From Actinomycetes bacterium (GTDB taxonomy: Bacteria > Actinomycetota > Actinomycetes > Actinomycetales > Cellulomonadaceae), in assembly GCA_023430425.1 (NCBI GenBank), contig JAEZAR010000215.1:1-12366 (forward strand): DNA of 12,366 nt. The letters run 5' to 3'. Numbering within the stretch: position 1 is the stretch's first letter; each line of letters opens with the position of its first letter. Positions 1-5,560 of this stretch are shown here, piece after piece. Both the position numbers and the translations under genes were made by a program. A model generated the notes under the pieces. It did no database searches. It was not told where the DNA came from and worked only from the letters and a program-made list of their open reading frames with translations.

Positions 1-271
1 GGTCCGGCTCGTGGGGGACGCGTCCGGGTACGTCGACGCCCTGACCGGCGAGGGCCTGCGGGTCGGCCTGGCGCAGGCGCGCGCGGCGGTCGCCACGCTG
101 CCCGACCCGGCCGCGTACGAGCGGGCCTGGCGCGCGGTGACGCGTGACTACCGGCTGCTCACGGCCGGGCTCGTGGCCTGGGCGGGCTCCCCGCTACGTC
201 GCTCGATCGTGCCCGTCGCCCACCGTGCGCCGTGGCTCTACGGCACGGTCGTCGAGCGGCTCGCCCGCTGA
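1..271 (+). CDS. FAD-dependent oxidoreductase, C-terminal fragment (5' end outside window)
   Basis: Reading frame 2 is open from the window edge to a TGA at 269-271 and gives the last 89 residues of a longer protein. It begins VRLVGDASGYVDALTGEGL. This is the C-terminal FAD-contacting GD motif of geranylgeranyl-reductase-like and other flavin monooxygenase-fold (GR2-type) oxidoreductases, in which the Asp binds the ribityl/pyrophosphate part of FAD and the following Gly-rich helix closes the site. The remaining part is helical and Ala/Arg rich, as is usual after this motif, with no membrane segment evident. The N-terminal GxGxxG Rossmann motif and the substrate domain lie outside the window, so the substrate cannot be given. 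The gene converges with the small - strand gene that ends at 282, only 10 bp away. The family call is good; the specific reaction is unknown. Confidence 0.8.
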   Translation, partial: VRLVGDASGYVDALTGEGLRVGLAQARAAVATLPDPAAYERAWRAVTRDYRLLTAGLVAWAGSPLRRSIVPVAHRAPWLYGTVVERLAR

Positions 272-281
272 CCTGCGCGCC

Positions 282-458
282 TCAGGCGCCCGCCTGGTCC
301 CCGTCACGAGGGTTGAGCATGTCGGGGTCGGCGTCGGGGTCCCCGGCGCTGTCGCGGGGCACCGCCTTCGCTCCCGTGCGCGGCTCCAGGCTGTCCGGGT
401 CGGCGTCCGGGTCGGTGGCGGGGTCGTAGCCCTCGGTGCCTTCGGTGGTCTCGCTCAT
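282..458 (-). CDS. Small acidic protein with duplicated Asp-rich unit
   Basis: A 58-residue hypothetical protein. I chose the ATG at 458-456 because translation becomes strongly acidic and low in Arg from there. Upstream in the same frame the sequence is Arg/Gly/Ala-rich and looks non-coding. No strong Shine-Dalgarno sequence is visible (only a weak purine run, gtggcggc, directly before the ATG). The protein carries two copies of a unit, DPDADPDSLEPR (residues 16-27) and DPDADPDMLNPR (residues 40-51), spaced 24 residues apart. It has no cysteine, no signal peptide and no membrane segment. Alternating Asp (DxDxDxD) resembles calcium-binding loops, but that is only a resemblance. The protein is probably intrinsically disordered and cytosolic. 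It is divergent from the sulfur operon and convergent with the oxidoreductase. Similar short acidic proteins occur in actinobacteria, with no function I can name. Confidence 0.6.
   Translation of the reverse strand: MSETTEGTEGYDPATDPDADPDSLEPRTGAKAVPRDSAGDPDADPDMLNPRDGDQAGA
306..341 (-). repeat. Asp-rich repeat unit 2 of the small acidic protein
   Basis: Encodes DPDADPDMLNPR, the second copy of the duplicated unit. The only differences from unit 1 are Ser to Met and Glu to Asn. Confidence 0.6.
378..413 (-). repeat. Asp-rich repeat unit 1 of the small acidic protein
   Basis: Encodes DPDADPDSLEPR. It matches the unit at 306-341 in 10 of 12 residues and clearly at the DNA level too (both contain gggtcggcgtc on the + strand), so it is probably an internal tandem duplication with a 72-nt period. 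Confidence 0.6.
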
Positions 459-555
459 GCCGCCACGGTCGCACCCGGTGCGTGCCGGCGCATCCGCACA
501 CCCCGCCCGGCTCCCCGGAGGGCACCCGGCCGCGGCGCCGCGCGTCCCGGCCCTC

Positions 556-571
556 ATACCCCCGCCCGTAT
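556..571 (+). promoter_or_regulatory. Weaker second G-tract inverted repeat, possible auxiliary CsoR-type site
   Basis: ATACCCCCGCCCGTAT has perfect ATAC/GTAT ends, but the right arm lacks a G run. Its centre is 36 bp upstream of the centre of the better site at 591-608. It could be an auxiliary or degenerate operator, or chance in GC-rich DNA. Confidence 0.3.
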
Positions 572-585
572 CGGACCTTGGTCCC

Positions 586-614
586 TTACGGATACCCACG
601 GGGGTACCTAGCGT
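586..614 (+). promoter_or_regulatory. Candidate promoter of the sulfur operon
   Basis: A possible -10 hexamer, TAGCGT (609-614, fits TANNNT), lies 17 bp after TTACGG (586-591), which is a poor -35 match. The operator-like palindrome fills the spacer exactly, where a bound repressor would block RNA polymerase. Transcription would begin near 620, giving a leader of about 75 nt. The promoter elements are weak, so this placement rests mostly on the operator position. Confidence 0.3.
591..608 (+). promoter_or_regulatory. CsoR/CstR-type operator-like inverted repeat upstream of sqr
   Basis: GATACCCACGGGGGTACC contains TACCC-N4-GGGTA (593-606), and 14 of its 18 positions are symmetric. CsoR-family repressors (copper-sensing CsoR, persulfide-sensing CstR, formaldehyde-sensing FrmR) bind AT-ended inverted repeats with C- and G-tracts of this form. 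It lies 87 bp upstream of the sqr start, in the probable promoter spacer. Because the operon handles sulfide, a CstR-like persulfide sensor is the likeliest ligand class (inference). No csoR-family gene is in the window. Confidence 0.55.
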
Positions 615-642
615 CGTCCTCAGGGCGGCGACCCCGCCCCGT

Positions 643-661
643 CCCGGCACGGCGTGCCGGG
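643..661 (+). promoter_or_regulatory. Perfect inverted repeat in the sqr leader
   Basis: CCCGGCACG-G-CGTGCCGGG has perfect 9-bp arms about one central base. In RNA it would form a 7-bp stem (643-649 with 655-661) with a 5-nt loop. It sits between the proposed promoter and the GGGAG ribosome binding site (684-688). It could be a leader hairpin that stabilises or attenuates the transcript, or a second protein-binding site. It has no U-tract, so a simple terminator is less likely. Confidence 0.45.
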
Positions 662-694
662 CGACCGGCAGCACTCGGCAGGCGGGAGCTCGGC

Positions 695-2008
695 ATGAGG
701 CGGCTCGTGGTCCTCGGAGCCGGCACGGCCGGCACCATGGTGGTCAACATGCTGCGGCGCCGGATGAGCCGCGACGAGTGGTCGATCACCGTCGTCGACC
801 CCGTGACGGAGCACTGGTACCAGCCGGGGTTCCTCTTCCTCCCCTTCGGCACCTACGCCGACCGCCAGGTCCGCAAGCCGCTCGCCCCCCGCCTGCGCCC
901 CGGGATCGACCTCGTCCGGGCCGCCGTGGAGCGGGTCGACCGCGCCGCACGCACCGTCGTCCTCGACACCGGCGCCGAGCTCGGCTACGACTACCTCGTC
1001 ATCGCGACGGGCACGACGCCGCGCCCGGACCAGACCCCCGGCCTCGCGGAGGCCCTCGTCGGTCCGCAGGGCGCGGTCCACGAGTTCTACACGCACGCGG
1101 GCGCGACGGCGCTCGCCGAGCGCCTCGCCGCCTTCGACGGCGGCCGGGTGGTCGTCCACGTGACGGAGATGCCGGTCAAGTGCCCGGTGGCGCCGCTCGA
1201 GCTCACGTTCCTGCTCGAGGACCACCTCACCCGGCGCGGCCTGCGCGACAAGGTCGAGATCACCTACGTCACGCCGCTGCCCGGCGCGTTCACCAAGCCG
1301 GTCTCGTCGGCGCACCTGGGGGACATGCTCACCCGGCGCGGCATCGCGCTGGAGCCCGACTTCGTCGTCGAGAGCGTGGACGGCGAGGCCCGGGTCCTGC
1401 GGTCGTACGACGAGCGCGAGATCCCCTTCGACCTGCTCGTCACCGTCCCGGTGAACATGGGCGCCGACTTCGTCGCGCGCTCCGGGCTCGGCGACGAGCT
1501 CAACTACGTGCCCGTCGACCGGCACACGCTCCTGTCGAAGGCCGACGACCGGATCTTCGCCATCGGGGACGCCACCGACGCCCCCGCCTCCAAGGCCGGC
1601 TCCGTCGCCCACTTCGAGGCCGACGTGCTCGTGCCCAACCTGCTCGCGCACGTCGACGGACGGCCGATGCCCGAGCGCTTCGACGGGCACGCGAACTGCT
1701 TCGTGGAGAGCGGCCGCGGCCGGGCGCTGCTCATCGACTTCAACTACGACACCGAGCCGCTGCCCGGGACGTACCCGGTGCCGGGGGTGGGGCCGATGCG
1801 GCTCCTGCGCGAGACCCGGCTCAACCACTGGGGCAAGCTCGCGTTCCGCCACCTGTACTGGCACATGCTCCTGCCCGGCCGGCGCCTGCCCGTGCCGACC
1901 CACATGTCCATGGCCGGCAAGCGCCGTCCGCCGACCGTCCCGGTGCGGCCGGGGGGCGCCGGCGGCGCCGGCCCGGCGGACGGCATCCGCGTCCCGGCGG
2001 ACTTCTGA
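695..2008 (+). CDS. sqr: Sulfide:quinone oxidoreductase (FAD-dependent)
   Basis: A 437-residue flavoprotein that should oxidise sulfide to persulfide/polysulfide and pass electrons to the membrane quinone pool. It has an N-terminal dinucleotide-binding GAGTAG (residues 8-13), the SQR-like YQPGFLFLPFG (42-52), ATGTTPR (104-110) and the FAD-binding IGDATD (290-295) followed by KAGSVAHFEA. There are exactly two cysteines: C163 in KCPVAPLE and C335 in the segment ANCFVESG. These correspond to the two redox-active cysteines shared by SQR types, and the third cysteine of type I enzymes is absent. The C-terminal part, rich in Trp, His and Leu, fits peripheral membrane attachment. The start follows GGGAG (684-688) by 6 nt; upstream in-frame starts would run through the promoter region. 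It is the first gene of the sulfur operon. Other FAD/NAD-linked reductases of this fold are possible, but the cysteines and neighbours favour SQR. Confidence 0.85.
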   Translation: MRRLVVLGAGTAGTMVVNMLRRRMSRDEWSITVVDPVTEHWYQPGFLFLPFGTYADRQVRKPLAPRLRPGIDLVRAAVERVDRAARTVVLDTGAELGYDYLVIATGTTPRPDQTPGLAEALVGPQGAVHEFYTHAGATALAERLAAFDGGRVVVHVTEMPVKCPVAPLELTFLLEDHLTRRGLRDKVEITYVTPLPGAFTKPVSSAHLGDMLTRRGIALEPDFVVESVDGEARVLRSYDEREIPFDLLVTVPVNMGADFVARSGLGDELNYVPVDRHTLLSKADDRIFAIGDATDAPASKAGSVAHFEADVLVPNLLAHVDGRPMPERFDGHANCFVESGRGRALLIDFNYDTEPLPGTYPVPGVGPMRLLRETRLNHWGKLAFRHLYWHMLLPGRRLPVPTHMSMAGKRRPPTVPVRPGGAGGAGPADGIRVPADF

Positions 2009-2049
2009 CCGGGCCGACCCCAGACCCCCGAGCCGAGGAGCCACCTGCC

Positions 2050-2364
2050 ATGCCCGTCACCACCATCGCCGGCCGCGAGGTCCACGTCGACGACGAGGGC
2101 TTCCTCACCGACCCCGCCCAGTGGGACCGCGAGCTCGCGGTCGTGCTCGCCCAGGCGATCGGCATCGAGCTGACCGCGGAGCACTGGAAGATCCTCGAGT
2201 TCCTGCGCGCGGACTTCGCCGAGCAGGGCGAGACCGCCACCACCCGGCGCGTCCAGACGGTCGGCGGCTTCGCCGTCAAGGAGCAGTTCGAGCTCTTCCC
2301 CAAGAAGCCCGCGAAGAAGATGGCGTACGTCGCGGGCCTGCCCAAGCCTCGCGGCTGCGTGTGA
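2050..2364 (+). CDS. tusE: TusE/DsrC/DsvC family sulfur carrier, single C-terminal cysteine
   Basis: A 104-residue cytosolic protein of the DsrC family, whose flexible C-terminal arm carries persulfide sulfur on its penultimate Cys. The arm ends AGLPKPRGCV, so C103 (Cys-A) is present. The position 11 residues earlier, which holds Cys-B in dissimilatory DsrC, is A92. That pattern is typical of TusE-type members. Family landmarks are GFLTDPAQWD (18-27), the helix containing HWKILEFLR (45-53) and the basic stretch LFPKKPAKK (82-90). GAGGAG (2035-2040) precedes the ATG by 9 nt; the gap after sqr is 41 bp. In enterobacteria TusE works with TusBCD and MnmA in tRNA 2-thiolation. Here tusBCD and dsrAB are absent, and the SQR/DsrE/rhodanese context suggests a sulfide-oxidation relay instead (inference). 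Confidence 0.9.
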   Translation: MPVTTIAGREVHVDDEGFLTDPAQWDRELAVVLAQAIGIELTAEHWKILEFLRADFAEQGETATTRRVQTVGGFAVKEQFELFPKKPAKKMAYVAGLPKPRGCV

Positions 2365-2377
2365 GAGGACACCGACG

Positions 2378-2896
2378 ATGACCCCGATCGTGCCGAACTT
2401 CGACGACGACGCCGCAAGCGGCCGCAAGCTCGCGATCATCTGCTCGAAGGGCAACCTCGACATGGCCTACCCCGGCCTGATCCTCGCCAACGCGGCGCTC
2501 GGGGAGGGCGTCGAGACCCACCTGTTCTTCACGTTCTGGGGCTTCGACATGATCGCGACCCGGCGCATGGACGACCTGAAGTTCTCCCCCACGGGCAACA
2601 CGGCGATGCACATGCCGATCGGCGACCTGCGGGTGCCGCAGGCGCTCGCCCCGGTGCCGGGGATGCAGGCCGTGGCGACCAAGATGCTCAAGAAGCAGAT
2701 CGCGGACCTCGGGGTCCCCGAGGTGCCCGACTTCCTGGACCAGATCGTCGCCGCGGGCGGCCACCTGTGGGGCTGCCGCATGAGCGCCGACATGAACAAG
2801 TTCACGGAGGCGGACCTGCGGGACGACGTGGAGGGCATCATCAGTGCGTCGGACTTCATCGAGATGACCGAGGGCGCCCAGCTGCTGTTCATCTGA
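2378..2896 (+). CDS. DsrE/DsrF-like (DsrE2-type) sulfurtransferase
   Basis: A 172-residue soluble protein of the DsrE/F superfamily. After a short N-terminal tail, the strand KLAIICSKGNLDMAYP (17-32) starts the fold, followed by the DsrE2-type THLFFTFWGFD (47-57). C133 in LWGCRMSADMNKF (130-142) matches the conserved persulfide-carrying cysteine of DsrE proteins, and C22 lies in the first loop. DsrE2 proteins in sulfur oxidisers usually occur with TusA and rhodanese and pass sulfane sulfur between them; no TusA is encoded here. The gene begins 13 bp after the DsrC-family gene, and AGAGGA (2364-2369), overlapping that gene's stop codon, is its ribosome binding site, which suggests coupled translation. 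It probably exchanges persulfide sulfur with the TusE-like protein (inference). No membrane anchor is seen, unlike some DsrE2 proteins. Confidence 0.85.
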   Translation: MTPIVPNFDDDAASGRKLAIICSKGNLDMAYPGLILANAALGEGVETHLFFTFWGFDMIATRRMDDLKFSPTGNTAMHMPIGDLRVPQALAPVPGMQAVATKMLKKQIADLGVPEVPDFLDQIVAAGGHLWGCRMSADMNKFTEADLRDDVEGIISASDFIEMTEGAQLLFI

Positions 2897-2926
2897 GCCG
2901 GGCCCGGACCGCGGAGGAGGCACGCG

Positions 2927-3367
2927 ATGCGCGCGCGCACGACGGCGACCCTCGTCCTTCTCGCGCCTCTGGTCCTGCTGGGGGCCTGCGCGGACGACGG
3001 CGCCTCCTCCGACGGGCCGGGTCCCGCCGCGTGCGTCGCCGCCGGCGACTGCCCACGGCTGGAGCCGACGCGGTTCGCGGCGCTCGCGGCGCAGGAGGGC
3101 GTCGTGGTGCTCGACGTGCGCACGCCGGCCGAGTTCGCCGAGGGCCACCTCGAGGGCGCGGCCAACCTCGACGTCTCCGCCCCCGACTTCGCCGAGCGGG
3201 TCGGCGACCTCGACCCGGACGCCACCTACGCCGTCTACTGCCGCACCGGGAGCCGGTCGCAGGCGGCGGCGACCGTGATGCGGGAGGCGGGGATCGCAGC
3301 CGTGGCCGACCTCGACGGCGGCGTCGTCGCCTGGGCCGACGCCGGGCTGCCCCTTGCCACGGACTGA
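2927..3367 (+). CDS. Rhodanese-domain lipoprotein
   Basis: A 146-residue protein with a lipoprotein signal peptide: basic MRAR, a hydrophobic core at residues 7-18, and the lipobox LGAC with lipidation at C21. A linker at about 22-45 contains C36 and C42 (CVAAGDC). One rhodanese domain follows (about 46-144): VVLDVRTPAEFAEGHLEGA (60-78) and the active-site loop YCRTGSRS (104-111) with catalytic C105, then GGVVAWADAGLPL. Rhodaneses carry sulfane sulfur on the loop cysteine and transfer it to thiols or cyanide. The protein should be anchored on the outer face of the membrane, so its substrate would be extracytoplasmic polysulfide, thiosulfate or a thiol (inference). GGAGGAGG (2913-2920) lies 6 nt before the ATG. 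It is the last gene of the sulfur operon and is followed by a hairpin. Confidence 0.9.
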   Translation: MRARTTATLVLLAPLVLLGACADDGASSDGPGPAACVAAGDCPRLEPTRFAALAAQEGVVVLDVRTPAEFAEGHLEGAANLDVSAPDFAERVGDLDPDATYAVYCRTGSRSQAAATVMREAGIAAVADLDGGVVAWADAGLPLATD

Positions 3368-3380
3368 CGCCGTCGCGCCG

Positions 3381-3408
3381 TCCCGCCCCCCGGCGCCCCG
3401 GGGCGGGA
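3381..3408 (+). terminator. GC hairpin ending the sulfur operon
   Basis: TCCCGCCCC (3381-3389) pairs perfectly with GGGGCGGGA (3400-3408) around a 10-nt loop. It begins 13 bp after the rhodanese stop and ends 28 bp before glgX. There is no U-tract, as is common for actinobacterial terminators. It may equally lie in or near the glgX promoter region. Confidence 0.5.
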
Positions 3409-3436
3409 TCCCGGCCAGGCTGGCAGGCTGTGCTGC

Positions 3437-5560
3437 ATGCGCACCTGGCCCGGACACGCCTATCCCCTCGGTGCGACCTTCGACGGCAGCGGGACGAACT
3501 TCGCCCTGTTCTCCGAGGTCGCCGAGCGCGTCGAGCTCTGCCTCCTCGACGCGGACGGCACCGAGACGCGCGTGGACCTGCCGGAGACCGACGGCTTCGT
3601 CTGGCACGGCTACCTGCCCGACGTGCAGCCGGGCCAGCGCTACGGCTTCCGCGTCCACGGGCCGTTCGACCCTGCCGCCGGGCACCGCTGCAACCCCGCC
3701 AAGCTGCTGCTCGACCCGTACGCCAAGGCCATCGACGGCCAGATCGACGGTCACTCGTCCCTGTTCGCCTACGACTTCGACGACCCGACCGAGCTCAACA
3801 CCGAGGACTCCGCGCCGCACACGATGGTCTCCGTCGTCGTCAACCCCTTCTTCGACTGGGGCCACGACCGGCCGCCGAGCAAGGGCTACGCCGAGTCGGT
3901 GATCTACGAGGCCCACGTCAAGGGCCTCACGCAGCTCCACCCCGGCGTGCCGGAGGACCTGCGCGGCACGTACGCGGCCATCGGCCACCCTGCGGTCGTC
4001 GACCACCTCGTCGACCTCGGGGTCACCGCGATCGAGCTCATGCCCGTGCACCAGTTCGTCAACGACCCCCACCTGCAGACCAAGGGCCTGTCGAACTACT
4101 GGGGCTACAACACGATCGGCTTCTTCGCGCCGCACAACGGCTACTCGCGGTCCCCGAACCCGGGCCAGCAGGTCCAGGAGTTCAAGCAGATGGTCAAGTC
4201 GCTCCACGAGGCGGACATCGAGGTCATCCTCGACGTGGTGTACAACCACACCGCCGAGGGCAACCACCTCGGGCCGACGCTCTGCTTCCGGGGGATCGAC
4301 AACGCGGCGTACTACCGGCTGGTGGACGACGACCTGGAGCACTACTTCGACACGACGGGGACCGGGAACTCCCTGCTCATGCGGCACCCGCACGTCCTCC
4401 AGCTGCTCATGGACTCCCTGCGCTACTGGGTGACCGAGATGCACGTCGACGGGTTCCGCTTCGACCTCGCGGCCACCCTGGCCCGGCAGTTCCACGAGGT
4501 GGACCGGCTGTCCGCCTTCTTCGACCTCGTCCAGCAGGACCCGGTGGTGAGCCAGGTCAAGCTCATCGCGGAGCCCTGGGACGTCGGGCCGGGCGGGTAC
4601 CAGGTGGGCGGGTTCCCGCCGCTGTGGACCGAGTGGAACGGCAAGTACCGCGACACCGTCCGCGACTTCTGGCGCGGTGAGCCCGCGACCCTCGCCGAGT
4701 TCGCCAGCCGGCTCTCCGGCTCCTCGGACCTCTACGAGCACACGGCGCGCAAGCCGATCGCCTCGATCAACTTCGTCACCGCGCACGACGGCTTCACCCT
4801 CGCCGACCTCACCTCGTACAACGACAAGCACAACGAGGCCAACGGTGAGGACAACAAGGACGGCGAGAGCCACAACCGGTCGTGGAACTGCGGCGTGGAG
4901 GGCCCGACAGACGACGAGGCCGTCAACGCCCTCCGCCGGCGCCAGCAGCGCAACTTCCTCACCACCCTGCTCCTGTCGCAGGGGGTGCCGATGATCGGTC
5001 ACGGGGACGAGCTCGGCCGGACGCAGGGCGGCAACAACAACGCGTACTGCCAGGACAACGAGATCGCCTGGGTCGACTGGGACCTCGACGAGCACCGCGA
5101 GTCGCTGCTGGAGTTCACGCGCGCCCTCGTCCACCTCCGCCGTGACCACCCCGTGCTGCGCCGTCGGCGGTTCTTCGCGGGCAGCGCGGACCACGGCGGG
5201 GAGTCCGACCTCGGGGACATCGCCTGGTTCAGCACCGGCGGGGAGCACATGACGAGCGCCGACTGGCAGGAGAGCTACGTCAAGGCGGTGCAGGTCTTCC
5301 TCAACGGGGAGGCCATCACGGAGCCGGACCCGCGCGGGCAGACGATCGTCGACGACAGCTTCCTCGTCCTGTACAACGCCGCGCCCAACACGGTGGTGTT
5401 CACGCTCCCGCCGGCGGAGTTCGGGGCTGCGTGGACGTGCGTGCTCGACACCGACCACACGCTCGACGCGGGCGCCGTGATCAAGCCCGGCGACTCCCTC
5501 GGGATCACCGGGCGCAGCGTCCTCGTGCTGAGCCGGCCGCCCACCACGGCGGGCGCATGA
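3437..5560 (+). CDS. glgX: Glycogen debranching enzyme GlgX/TreX
   Basis: A 707-residue cytosolic GH13 enzyme that hydrolyses alpha-1,6 branch points of glycogen or limit dextrins, releasing linear maltodextrins. A CBM48-type N-terminal domain (about 8-95) begins [21 protein letters not shown]13 regions follow in order: DVVYNH (266-271), GFRFDLA with nucleophile D343, IAEPWDVG with acid/base E379, and TAHDGF with transition-state D451. A C-terminal beta domain ends the protein. Length and motif order are those of GlgX/TreX debranchers. No good ribosome binding site precedes the ATG; CAGGCT (3424-3429), 7 nt upstream, could be a -10 of a leaderless transcript, but this is weak. The stop overlaps treY (ATGA). 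The fixed order with treY and treZ implies a role in supplying TreY with linear substrate. Confidence 0.93.
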   Translation: MRTWPGHAYPLGATFDGSGTNFALFSEVAERVELCLLDADGTETRVDLPETDGFVWHGYLPDVQPGQRYGFRVHGPFDPAAGHRCNPAKLLLDPYAKAIDGQIDGHSSLFAYDFDDPTELNTEDSAPHTMVSVVVNPFFDWGHDRPPSKGYAESVIYEAHVKGLTQLHPGVPEDLRGTYAAIGHPAVVDHLVDLGVTAIELMPVHQFVNDPHLQTKGLSNYWGYNTIGFFAPHNGYSRSPNPGQQVQEFKQMVKSLHEADIEVILDVVYNHTAEGNHLGPTLCFRGIDNAAYYRLVDDDLEHYFDTTGTGNSLLMRHPHVLQLLMDSLRYWVTEMHVDGFRFDLAATLARQFHEVDRLSAFFDLVQQDPVVSQVKLIAEPWDVGPGGYQVGGFPPLWTEWNGKYRDTVRDFWRGEPATLAEFASRLSGSSDLYEHTARKPIASINFVTAHDGFTLADLTSYNDKHNEANGEDNKDGESHNRSWNCGVEGPTDDEAVNALRRRQQRNFLTTLLLSQGVPMIGHGDELGRTQGGNNNAYCQDNEIAWVDWDLDEHRESLLEFTRALVHLRRDHPVLRRRRFFAGSADHGGESDLGDIAWFSTGGEHMTSADWQESYVKAVQVFLNGEAITEPDPRGQTIVDDSFLVLYNAAPNTVVFTLPPAEFGAAWTCVLDTDHTLDAGAVIKPGDSLGITGRSVLVLSRPPTTAGA

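Noticed and set aside
283..296. Inverted repeat CAGGCG-CC-CGCCTG at the convergent ends of the first two genes
   Set aside because: The arms are short (5-bp stem with a 4-nt loop), there is no U-tract and it overlaps coding sequence; too weak to call a terminator.
482..694. 71-residue N-terminal extension of SQR
   Set aside because: It would read through the operator and promoter region, and it has no similarity to the SQR N-terminus, which begins at RRLVVLGAG. ATG 695 has a good ribosome binding site.
436..2049. Long upstream extension in the frame of the TusE-like gene (start at 436)
   Set aside because: The extension overlaps sqr out of frame and is Arg/Pro/Ala-rich. The family start is ATG 2050 with a ribosome binding site at 2035-2040.
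695..3367. Operon considered as a dissimilatory sulfite reductase (dsr) locus
   Set aside because: There is no dsrAB, dsrMKJOP or dsrL, and the DsrC homologue lacks Cys-B. Only the DsrC and DsrE families are shared.
2276..5458. Long - strand open frame (1060 codons) antisense to the tusE-like, dsrE, rhodanese and glgX genes
   Set aside because: It is a GC-rich shadow frame. The translation is low-complexity Val/Arg/Glu/Gly sequence with no recognisable domain, whereas the opposite strand encodes clear enzymes with catalytic motifs.
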